A stretch of DNA of 34,261 nucleotides from a virus. The translations under genes and the position numbers were made by a program. The notes under the pieces are model-generated. The model saw only the letters and a program-made list of their open reading frames with translations, was not told where the DNA came from and did not search any database. Location of the stretch: the IMG/VR virus record IMGVR_UViG_3300006922_000080, positions 1-34,261 of that record, one strand, 5' to 3'. Of this stretch, positions 1-4,875 are shown piece after piece. Positions within the stretch are counted from its first letter, which is position 1. Each line of letters begins with the position of its first letter.

Positions 1-102
1 ACAAAGCAAAAGCCATTGACCAAAACGCAAGCGGACAAGCGGACCAAAACGCAAGCCGCCAAGGCCAGTGTGAAATCCAACGCCAAAAGAAAAGCGGCAT
101 AG
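1..102 (+). CDS. C-terminal end of a basic Lys/Ala-rich protein (partial)
   Basis: Frame 1 is open from the left edge to a TAG at 100-102, giving 33 residues with no visible start. The peptide is rich in Lys, Ala, Thr and Gln. It holds a near-exact 8-residue tandem repeat (TKTQADKR then TKTQAAKA) encoded by a 24-bp DNA repeat. A strong terminator follows within 20 bp, which supports a real gene end. In composition it resembles the lysine-rich proteins at 20610-21576, but it is too short to assign. Function is unknown. Confidence 0.55.
   Translation, partial: TKQKPLTKTQADKRTKTQAAKASVKSNAKRKAA
18..56 (+). repeat. 24-bp period direct repeat in the partial basic gene
   Basis: The 15-mer GACCAAAACGCAAGC occurs at 18-32 and again at 42-56, 24 bp apart, so the reading frame is kept. 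It encodes the repeated TKTQA motif. Confidence 0.7.
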
Positions 103-118
103 TAAAAGCGAATCAATC

Positions 119-151
119 AGCCCCTACAAGAAATTGTGGGGGCTTTTTTTT
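119..151 (+). terminator. Rho-independent terminator closing the left-edge gene
   Basis: A 10-bp stem (119-128 with 135-144, one G-U pair) has a 6-nt loop and is followed by a run of eight T. It separates the left-edge gene from the early promoter region that starts near 200. Confidence 0.9.
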
Positions 152-201
152 GGTCTGTTTTTTTTGGTCATCCTATCATCCTGTCATACCGCATACCGCC
201 A

Positions 202-250
202 GTTAACCAAGCTGGTGTTATACCTTCCACTTTGGTAATATATACATAGT
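202..250 (+). promoter_or_regulatory. Early promoter A with operator half-site and CACTTTGGTA motif
   Basis: GTTAACC (202-208) is one arm of the dispersed palindrome. It lies just upstream of a weak -35 (TGGTGT, 213-218). After 17 bp comes a -10 (TAATAT, 236-241). CACTTTGGTA (228-237) lies in the spacer. The same order and spacing recur at 1148 and 2121, which is the main support for a regulated host-RNA-polymerase promoter. A full operator follows at 321. Confidence 0.6.
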
Positions 251-297
251 GGGTAGTGAATACCCATGTTTCACAAAATCTTGGAAGGAATACCATC

Positions 298-1038
298 ATG
301 CCGCTAGATAATAGCCCGCAGTTAACCACGGTTAACTCAAACACAATTAAGATACGCAAGGCCGACAAAGACAAGCCGCCGTTTACCATGTACCCAAACG
401 CAAGACGTACCGTTGAAGACTGCACCACTGGCGTTCTCAAGGTATCGCGCAACAAGAAGATTTCCAAAGACAAGCTACCCATGATTCGCAAGGGTGAGTT
501 TAAGGGTTACGTCATCTTTACTCTTACACTTGAAGAACGCGCTACTTGCCCTCGCGAGTGTTTCCATTGGGACAACTGCTACGGCAACAACATGGCATTT
601 GCACACCGCTTCCCTGCTGGCAAGGCTCTTGAGGATGCCATAGAGCGCGAGATTGCCGAGCATTGCGCCATTTATCAGGGCGTTATCGTGCGGCTCCATG
701 TTCTGGGTGACTTCTATTCTGTTGATTATGTCCAGCACTGGCAGAAACTTTTATATCGCCATGCAAACCTTGCTGTCTGGGGATTCACTGGCTACGCACC
801 AAATACGCCTATCGGGTTTGCTATCGAAGCCTTACGCGCTGGTGTTGGCTCTCGTTTTTCCGTGCGGTTCAGCAATGCAACCGATGAAGTTTTCTCCGCT
901 AACTCAACCGAGGTAGCCGCGGAAGAAAGCGGCAAGTCTGCCGTATGTCCTGAACAAACTGGCAAGGCTGAGTCGTGCGCTACTTGCACATTCTGCTGGT
1001 CTGCACAGACCCGCCAAGTCTTATTCCTAACCCATTAA
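298..1038 (+). CDS. GP88-like phage protein with cysteine clusters
   Basis: The 246-residue product looks like the phage GP88 family, whose function I do not know. I chose the ATG at 298 because GGAAGGA lies about 8 nt upstream. An in-frame GTG at 256 would add 14 residues but lacks a comparable site. Visible features are a first cysteine group (C84, C88, C94, with a CPRECFHW context), a conserved-looking LHVLGDFYS stretch and FTGYAPN in the middle, and a C-terminal group C217, C227, C230, C233. The two groups could bind zinc or an iron-sulphur cluster; this is inference. It is the first early gene, behind promoter A. A full 16-bp operator (321-336) overlaps codons 8-13, so a bound protein could block transcription just inside the gene. 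Confidence 0.7.
   Translation: MPLDNSPQLTTVNSNTIKIRKADKDKPPFTMYPNARRTVEDCTTGVLKVSRNKKISKDKLPMIRKGEFKGYVIFTLTLEERATCPRECFHWDNCYGNNMAFAHRFPAGKALEDAIEREIAEHCAIYQGVIVRLHVLGDFYSVDYVQHWQKLLYRHANLAVWGFTGYAPNTPIGFAIEALRAGVGSRFSVRFSNATDEVFSANSTEVAAEESGKSAVCPEQTGKAESCATCTFCWSAQTRQVLFLTH
321..336 (+). promoter_or_regulatory. Operator copy 1 (GTTAACCACGGTTAAC)
   Basis: Exact copy of the dispersed 16-bp palindrome, 80 bp downstream of the promoter A -10 and inside the start of the GP88-like gene, where it encodes LTTVN. The degenerate half-site at 202 lies 119 bp upstream, so the promoter is flanked on both sides. Confidence 0.8.
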
Positions 1039-1056
1039 ACAACGGAGAATAAAAAG

Positions 1057-1152
1057 ATGATTAAAACAGTTGCGATAACTCTTATTGAGTTGCTCTTTTG
1101 TGTTGTATGGTTTGTTATCATACCTTGGTTTGTCCTTGTGGCCTTCAGTTAA
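1057..1152 (+). CDS. 31-residue single-pass membrane peptide
   Basis: A short frame ATG(1057)-TAA(1152) has a good GGAG site 9 nt upstream. The peptide is almost wholly hydrophobic after MIKTVA (for example IELLFCVVWFVIIPWFVLV), so it is probably one membrane helix. It lies between the GP88-like gene and promoter B. Its stop codon sits inside the operator-like half-site GTTAACC at 1148. Function is unknown; a role in membrane modification, exclusion or lysis is possible but nothing seen picks one. Confidence 0.55.
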   Translation: MIKTVAITLIELLFCVVWFVIIPWFVLVAFS

Positions 1153-1196
1153 CCACGTTTGACAATAGCCTTACACTCTGGCAATATATACAGACA
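1148..1196 (+). promoter_or_regulatory. Early promoter B with degenerate operator and CACTYTGGYA motif
   Basis: GTTAACCACGTTTGAC (1148-1163) matches the 16-bp operator at 14 of 16 positions, and its right arm overlaps the consensus -35 TTGACA (1159-1164). After 17 bp comes CAATAT (1182-1187). CACTCTGGCA (1174-1183) lies at the same offset as in promoter A. A and B are almost identical from CCTT to TATATACA. It drives the gene at 1303. Confidence 0.65.
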
Positions 1197-1221
1197 TTAA
1201 CGATTCCTCCCTGAGAAGACT

Positions 1222-1273
1222 GGGGGTAGCAGATAATTAACCACGGTTAACTATTTGTTGCCCCCTTCTTTTT
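1222..1273 (+). terminator. Terminator-like hairpin with an operator in its loop
   Basis: GGGGGTAGCA (1222-1231) pairs with TGTTGCCCCC (1256-1265) over 10 positions, counting wobbles, and TTCTTTTT follows. The interior holds the palindrome at 1236-1251, which can extend the fold. It lies between promoter B and the gene at 1303, so it may attenuate that gene. Confidence 0.65.
1236..1251 (+). promoter_or_regulatory. Operator copy 2 (ATTAACCACGGTTAAC)
   Basis: 15 of 16 match to the dispersed palindrome (A for G at the first base). It lies 49 bp after the promoter B -10 and inside the loop of the hairpin at 1222-1273. Confidence 0.8.
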
Positions 1274-1302
1274 AGAGTCAAACAAGAAGGACACCACCAA
1301 CC

Positions 1303-1857
1303 ATGAATATATTTTATCTTGATGAACAACCGCACCTTGCGGCTCAGTTCCTTTGCGACAAGCACATACCAAAGATGGTGCTTGAGACTGCCCAGATGCT
1401 TTGTACCGCCCAACACGTTAACGGTTGTAGTCACGAAGCATTATACAAAGCGGCATATGTCAAACACCCATCGACTGTTTGGGTAGGCTCCTCACTATAT
1501 GCCTACGAGTGGACGTATATGCTTTTTCTTGACCTGTTGCATGAGTATTCACATCGCTTCGATAGAACCCATGCGTGTGACCGCTTGCGTGAACATCTTG
1601 GTAACTTTCCGTCCTGTCATAAGGGCGAGCGTTCCGTACCGCCTCAGTGTATGCCTGACATTTACAAAGGTATAGATACCGTGAGTGCATACCGCCGCTA
1701 TTACGTTGGCGAGAAGATGTACTTTGCCAAGTGGGTGCGTGGGACTGCGGCTCCCTACTGGCTTAACGACAGGCAATACCGTGCGCCCAGCCCTGAGAAA
1801 AAGACCCTACATGAAATTGAACGTCTACTGGGTCTTTGGAATGGGGAGACTGCGTAA
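1303..1857 (+). CDS. Conserved marine-phage protein of unknown function
   Basis: A 184-residue protein with AAGAAGGA about 11 nt before its ATG. The N-terminus (MNIFYLDEQPHLAAQFLCDKH, then PKMVLETAQML) matches a pattern I recall from uncharacterised early proteins of marine phages and cyanophages. Other features are a KHPSTVWV stretch, several His/Cys residues in the middle (SHRFDRTHACDR, PSCHKGE) and an aromatic C-terminal part (YRRYYVGEKMYFAKW). I see no signal peptide or membrane segment. The stop TAA overlaps the next start (TAATG), so translation is probably coupled. Control is from promoter B, through the terminator/operator hairpin. No function is assigned. Confidence 0.7.
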   Translation: MNIFYLDEQPHLAAQFLCDKHIPKMVLETAQMLCTAQHVNGCSHEALYKAAYVKHPSTVWVGSSLYAYEWTYMLFLDLLHEYSHRFDRTHACDRLREHLGNFPSCHKGERSVPPQCMPDIYKGIDTVSAYRRYYVGEKMYFAKWVRGTAAPYWLNDRQYRAPSPEKKTLHEIERLLGLWNGETA

Positions 1858-2135
1858 TGGCTAACTTTGCAATTAAACTAAAAGATGACCGCTGGTTGTC
1901 ATTTTACCAAGAACCATACGGTTCGTATGATGAGGATGTCGGGATGGACACCTGTGAGGTCGCACTGATGGGTGGTGAACAAATGATTGGGGAACCTGTT
2001 CGTTTCAGTGATGCTGAAGAACTTCGTGACATCATTGTATCAGTGTTAGATGGTGACGATAGTTTGTTTATCCAGCAATACTTGATGGTGTTTGAAGACC
2101 CTGACAACGACAACCAATCAGTTAACCAGACTTGA
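1857..2135 (+). CDS. Small acidic early protein
   Basis: A 92-residue acidic protein starting at the ATG at 1857, which overlaps the upstream stop (TAATG) and has GGGGAG 8 nt upstream. An in-frame start at 1836 would lie inside the neighbour and is less likely. The sequence (MANFAIKLKDDRWLSFYQ, later SDAEELRDIIVSVLDGDD) suggests a small alpha/beta fold, without a family I recognise. Its last codons encode SVNQT across the half-site GTTAACC at 2121, so the gene end doubles as the upstream part of promoter C. Confidence 0.65.
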   Translation: MANFAIKLKDDRWLSFYQEPYGSYDEDVGMDTCEVALMGGEQMIGEPVRFSDAEELRDIIVSVLDGDDSLFIQQYLMVFEDPDNDNQSVNQT

Positions 2136-2168
2136 CCTTTGTCTTACCATAGTGCATACTATACACAA
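2121..2168 (+). promoter_or_regulatory. Early promoter C with degenerate operator and inverted CACTTTGGTA-type motif
   Basis: GTTAACCAGACTTGAC (2121-2136; 12 of 16 to the operator) overlaps a -35 TTGACC (2132-2137). A -10 CATACT (2155-2160) follows after 17 bp, then TATACA at the same offset as in promoters A and B. TACCATAGTG (2145-2154), the reverse-complement form of the second motif, lies in the spacer. It drives the HTH, MarR and integrase region. Confidence 0.65.
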
Positions 2169-2236
2169 TGACATATAAGAAGTAACGTCCTGAGTAAGAC
2201 ATAATCTAAACTGCTCATTCCTAAACAATAACCATA

Positions 2237-2252
2237 ATTAACCACGGTTAAC
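2237..2252 (+). promoter_or_regulatory. Operator copy 3 (ATTAACCACGGTTAAC)
   Basis: 15 of 16 match. It lies between promoter C and the HTH gene and ends 28 bp before its ATG, 116 bp from the half-site at 2121. The position suits autoregulation of the HTH gene or of the whole downstream lysogeny block. Confidence 0.8.
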
Positions 2253-2280
2253 TCTGTATCTTTGAAAGGATATAAAGAAC

Positions 2281-2568
2281 ATGAATTACTTTAACGCAGT
2301 GCTGGCACAGCCAGAACCATTCAAGTCCACTATGCTTCCTGAAGTACGTAAGAAGGTTGCCCGTGGTCATCTATCAAAATACAGCAAGGCTGAACAGAAG
2401 CGTATCATTGAACACGCTCTTGTCCACAAGATTCGCTTCGCTGACCTAGCCAAGCATTTCAATGTTTCGCTACCTACCGTCTACAACTGGCGTAGTGATT
2501 ACATGGTTGGCATGTACGCTGATGAGGTCATTTACAATCAGACAATAGCCTTTCGGCGGTCAGTCTAA
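2281..2568 (+). CDS. Helix-turn-helix DNA-binding protein
   Basis: A 95-residue basic protein. Residues about 52-74 (RFADLAKHFNVSLPTVYNW) form a clear helix-turn-helix of the type found in transposase-like and small phage regulators; the preceding SKAEQKRIIEHAL region looks helical. The site AAAGGA lies about 13 nt before the ATG, which is slightly long. It is the first gene after promoter C and has a full operator 28 bp upstream, so it is one of two candidates for the protein that reads the dispersed palindrome. Whether it activates or represses is not visible. Confidence 0.75.
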   Translation: MNYFNAVLAQPEPFKSTMLPEVRKKVARGHLSKYSKAEQKRIIEHALVHKIRFADLAKHFNVSLPTVYNWRSDYMVGMYADEVIYNQTIAFRRSV

Positions 2569-2586
2569 GTATGGGGTTACATGAGT

Positions 2587-2628
2587 CCATCGTTAGAGTT
2601 ATATGTAATATTTTTATTCTAACGGTGG
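2587..2628 (+). terminator. Hairpin after the HTH gene, possible weak terminator
   Basis: CCATCGTTAGA (2587-2597) pairs with TCTAACGGTGG (2618-2628) over 11 positions with one G-U. The loop is AT-rich, 20 nt, and only a short TTCTT follows. It may attenuate readthrough from the HTH gene into the MarR-int genes or protect an mRNA end. Confidence 0.45.
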
Positions 2629-2673
2629 TTCTTACATGGCTCAAAGTAATGTTATATTTCAACTAAGGTAGAA

Positions 2674-2940
2674 ATGAGAGCAATGTCAATGAAGACTAAC
2701 GATATTAAAAAAGGGATGAAGTTCAGACTAGCCAATGGCTGGTTTGCTGAGATGCTTGATAACAAGAAGGGTAACATCCGTCTTGCGAGAGTTGATGGGT
2801 TATATGATGAGGTAGGCTCTGTGTACGCCCATGATATCATTTCGTGTCAGCCAGATTCCACTGAGGACATTTGGCACACTATTATTCTCTCAGATAAACA
2901 GAAGCAACACGCCTCAGTTGTTGCAAATGTTTTTACATAA
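2674..2940 (+). CDS. Small conserved phage protein, probable beta-barrel fold
   Basis: An 88-residue protein. The pattern TNDIKKGMKFRLANGWFAE ... DNKKGNIRLARVDG ... EVGSVYAHDI recalls small early proteins of marine and enteric phages that look like short beta-barrels. A weak TAAGG site precedes the ATG at 2674; in-frame ATGs at 2683 and 2689 are alternatives. It sits between the HTH gene and the MarR-int pair. Function is unknown. Confidence 0.6.
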   Translation: MRAMSMKTNDIKKGMKFRLANGWFAEMLDNKKGNIRLARVDGLYDEVGSVYAHDIISCQPDSTEDIWHTIILSDKQKQHASVVANVFT

Positions 2941-2955
2941 GAAAGGGCTTATAAT

Positions 2956-3171
2956 ATGAGAAAAAGAATGAGTATCAAAGGTGATGCGGATTGGCCTACC
3001 GCGCCGCCACATAGCTGGTGGTATTTCACGGCGTTTGGATACGAGGTATATATAGATTACCTTTCCACTCGTAAGTTTTTGACTATTGGCTTACACTTAG
3101 ATAAGTCTAACAGTAGTGTAAATATTTCACTGGCAAAATTCTTTATAGTAACTTCCCACATTGTGGGCTGA
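2956..3171 (+). CDS. Small protein of unknown function
   Basis: A 71-residue protein with GAAAGGG about 9 nt before the ATG at 2956; an in-frame ATG at 2968 (MSIKGDADW) is possible. It has an aromatic N-terminal half (SWWYFTAFGYEVYIDY) and a hydrophobic C-terminus (AKFFIVTSHIVG), but no clear membrane helix and no family I recognise. Confidence 0.5.
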   Translation: MRKRMSIKGDADWPTAPPHSWWYFTAFGYEVYIDYLSTRKFLTIGLHLDKSNSSVNISLAKFFIVTSHIVG

Positions 3172-3211
3172 TTCAAGAGGGTTTGTCTACACCCCTCGAA
3201 AGGAGAATAAA

Positions 3212-3538
3212 ATGGACATAAAAGACCTACTCATGTGTATGGAGCAGTTTAGGACTCTCAATCCTAATATGCCCATACAGCAGTCACAGACGTTTCTGTA
3301 TATATGCCGACATGAGAATGACCCTGACGGTTTAACAATCAAGGACATTGCGGATGCCCTTGGTTTTTCCCATGCCTCGGCAAGTCGCAATGTTGCGGCA
3401 TTTACTGATTGGTCACGCCATAGGCGAAGCGGTCACGATTTAGTTGTTGCGCTGGAAGACCCAATGGACAGGTCACGGAAACTTGTAACCCTGAACGCTA
3501 ATGGTGTTCGTATGAAACAGTTATTGGAGGCTCTATGA
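3212..3538 (+). CDS. MarR-like winged-helix regulator, coupled to integrase
   Basis: A 108-residue protein from the ATG at 3212, which has AGGAG 6 nt upstream; the longer frame from 3161 lacks such a site. Residues 40-65 (DGLTIKDIADALGFSHASASRNVAAF) form a helix-turn-helix, followed by a wing (DLVVALEDPMDRSRKLVTLN, 77-94) as in MarR-family regulators, which bind short palindromes as dimers. It is shorter than typical MarR proteins (about 140 residues). Its stop overlaps the integrase start (ATGA), so the two are translationally coupled, as expected for a lysogeny pair. It is my first candidate for binding the 16-bp palindrome, as an inference from family and position. No classical CI-like repressor is present. 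Confidence 0.75.
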   Translation: MDIKDLLMCMEQFRTLNPNMPIQQSQTFLYICRHENDPDGLTIKDIADALGFSHASASRNVAAFTDWSRHRRSGHDLVVALEDPMDRSRKLVTLNANGVRMKQLLEAL

Positions 3539-4524
3539 CAATCAAACCAAGAGGTAAAGGCTGGCAAGCTGATATCTATGCAAATGGTCAACGTGCAAGA
3601 AAAAACTTTGATTTGTACGAAGATGCCATTGCTTGGGAAAAAGAGGCCAAGCAGTCTCTAAAGATTGGTCGCCCGTTAACCGCGGTTAACTCCATGGCAA
3701 AGGTAAATGGGTGGACACTCAAAGATGCCGCAGAGCGTACTTATGCAATGAGGTGGGCTGACTCCAAGTCAGAAAAGACCCATCTCATAAACATGAGAAA
3801 GAACCTCGATTATTTTGGGGATAACTGTCCGCTCCGTGACATAACAACAGAGACTGTAGATGACTTCATCCTACACCTAAAAACCACACGGATATCTGGT
3901 TCTACAATCAACCGTGTGCTAATGAACCTCTCTCGCATTCTTCGGACTGCGAGGGAGTATAATAAGATGTCTCACCATGTATTCATCCACAGACAGCCAG
4001 AAGGAGAACACCGACTGCGCTGGCTTACGGAAGAAGAGATGGCAATGATGATAGGACAAGCGGCAGAGATGGAATATGTCAATCTGCATGATGCTATGAT
4101 TGTTGCTGTTGATACTGGTGTAAGAAGAAGTGAACTAATGCGTATCAAGAAAGCTGATATAACTACTCAAGGGCTTGGTATTTGGGAGAGTAAAGCAAAG
4201 CTACCTAGAATTATACCACTGACCAAAAGAGCAAGGGCTATTCTTGAGAATAGAGTTGGTGACCCCTTTTTGTTTCCGCAGAAAGAGTTTATCCGCTCTG
4301 CCTTTGATAGAGTAAAACACCACTGTGGTTTGGGTAGTGATGTTGTATGGCATACCTTGCGTCATACGTTTGCATCCAGACTTGTTCAGAAGAATGTACC
4401 AATACAAGTTGTACAGAAGCTGATGGGTCATAAAACTATACAAATAACAATGAGATATGCTAAGATTAATGATGCAAATATGGTGAATGCCATAAGTGTA
4501 TTAGATAATATATCTGTTGAGTAA
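3535..4524 (+). CDS. int: Tyrosine site-specific recombinase (phage integrase)
   Basis: A 329-residue integrase that would insert the phage genome at a bacterial attachment site. It has an N-terminal arm-binding-type region (about 1-60, RGKGWQADIYANGQRARK), a SAM-like core-binding domain (about 60-165) and a catalytic domain with R197 (TGVRRSE), K220 or K222 in the beta-hairpin, H273-x-x-R276 (HTLRH), H299 (MGHK) and nucleophile Y308 (MRYAK). All expected catalytic residues are present. A tRNA-Leu gene starts 39 bp after its stop and is the likely attachment site. The start overlaps the MarR-like gene (ATGA). A perfect 16-bp operator lies in the coding region at 3675-3690. Confidence 0.95.
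   Translation: MTIKPRGKGWQADIYANGQRARKNFDLYEDAIAWEKEAKQSLKIGRPLTAVNSMAKVNGWTLKDAAERTYAMRWADSKSEKTHLINMRKNLDYFGDNCPLRDITTETVDDFILHLKTTRISGSTINRVLMNLSRILRTAREYNKMSHHVFIHRQPEGEHRLRWLTEEEMAMMIGQAAEMEYVNLHDAMIVAVDTGVRRSELMRIKKADITTQGLGIWESKAKLPRIIPLTKRARAILENRVGDPFLFPQKEFIRSAFDRVKHHCGLGSDVVWHTLRHTFASRLVQKNVPIQVVQKLMGHKTIQITMRYAKINDANMVNAISVLDNISVE
3675..3690 (+). promoter_or_regulatory. Operator copy 4 (GTTAACCGCGGTTAAC), fully symmetric
   Basis: A perfect 16-bp palindrome with GC centre, inside the integrase gene, where it encodes LTAVN. It could act as a roadblock that limits int expression. Confidence 0.8.
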
Positions 4525-4550
4525 ATTGTGACAATATGCGTGACAATTAA
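4525..4550 (+). repeat. TTGTGAC-type repeats, left side of the attachment region
   Basis: Two GTGACAAT elements lie 12 bp apart right after the int stop: TTGTGACAAT (4527-4536) and GTGACAATTAA (4540-4550). The same elements return at 4790-4824 on the other side of the tRNA. Repeats around attP next to int are typical of integrase arm sites; that role is inferred. Confidence 0.55.
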
Positions 4551-4563
4551 GCACCAAAACGGA

Positions 4564-4652
4564 GCGGGCGTGATGGAATTGGTAGACATACAGGACTTAA
4601 AATCCTGAGCCTTTTCAATGGCGTGGGGGTTCGAGTCCCCCCGCCCGTACCA
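4564..4652 (+). tRNA. tRNA-Leu (anticodon UAA), complete, with encoded CCA
   Basis: The acceptor stem GCGGGCG (4564-4570) pairs with CGCCCGT (4642-4648, G-U at the end), followed by discriminator A and CCA. The anticodon arm has a CAGGA/TCCTG stem with loop CTTAAAA, giving anticodon TAA. A long class II variable arm (GCC...GGC) is present, and a T arm GGGGG-TTCGAGT-CCCCC. No terminal base is missing. It lies just after int, so it is probably the phage attachment sequence (integration into a host tRNA-Leu gene). It could also be a working phage-borne tRNA for UUA codons. Confidence 0.93.
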
Positions 4653-4688
4653 AAAAAAGTAGACTTAAAATCGCGTGTAACAATCGTA

Positions 4689-4698
4689 CACTTTGGTA
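4689..4698 (+). promoter_or_regulatory. CACTTTGGTA motif between tRNA-Leu and RNA polymerase
   Basis: Exact CACTTTGGTA, followed by TATATG at the -10 offset seen in promoters A and B (4697-4702). The -35 is poor. It may be a host-type promoter for the RNA polymerase gene, or only a binding site. Confidence 0.45.
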
Positions 4699-4756
4699 TA
4701 TGTGCTTCAATCCCATAGCCTGTATCAAATACTCTTAGATATCATTGAAATACTGA

Positions 4757-4787
4757 CGGGTCTTACACTTACGTAAGACTCGTTTTT
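4757..4787 (+). terminator. Terminator upstream of the phage promoter and RNA polymerase
   Basis: A 10-bp stem (4757-4766 with 4773-4782, one G-U) with a 6-nt loop, then TTTTT. It would stop transcription coming from int and the tRNA, leaving RNA polymerase expression to the elements that follow. Confidence 0.75.
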
Positions 4788-4789
4788 CA

Positions 4790-4824
4790 TTGTCACAAAG
4801 TATTGTGACGGTTGTGACAATTAA
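4790..4824 (+). repeat. TTGTGAC-type repeats, right side of the attachment region
   Basis: TTGTCACAA (4790-4798), TTGTGAC (4803-4809) and TTGTGACAATTAA (4812-4824). The first two form a perfect 7-bp inverted repeat; the last ends inside the phage promoter. They mirror the elements at 4525-4550. Possible integrase arm sites or another regulator site. Confidence 0.5.
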
Positions 4825-4836
4825 TGGACATTATAG
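4820..4836 (+). promoter_or_regulatory. Phage RNA polymerase promoter, copy 1 (ATTAATGGACATTATAG)
   Basis: This 17-mer is repeated exactly at 7329 and with one change at 16101. It is identical to the T3 phage promoter (ATTAACCCTCACTAAAG, as I recall it) at 11 of 17 positions, including the 5' ATTAA, C-7, A-6 and the final AG; it differs at -8 to -11, the bases read by the specificity loop. Located 40 bp before the RNA polymerase gene, it implies self-amplifying expression. Confidence 0.8.
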
Positions 4837-4875
4837 CCCTCGCTGGGTCAACTCTAGTTACCTATAGGAGTAACG

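Noticed and set aside
256-297. GTG start for the GP88-like gene
   Set aside because: GGAAGGA sits just before the ATG at 298, and no ribosome site fits the GTG.
1549-1776. Minus-strand frames opposite the gene at 1303
   Set aside because: The plus-strand gene has a ribosome site and a recalled family pattern; the minus frames have neither.
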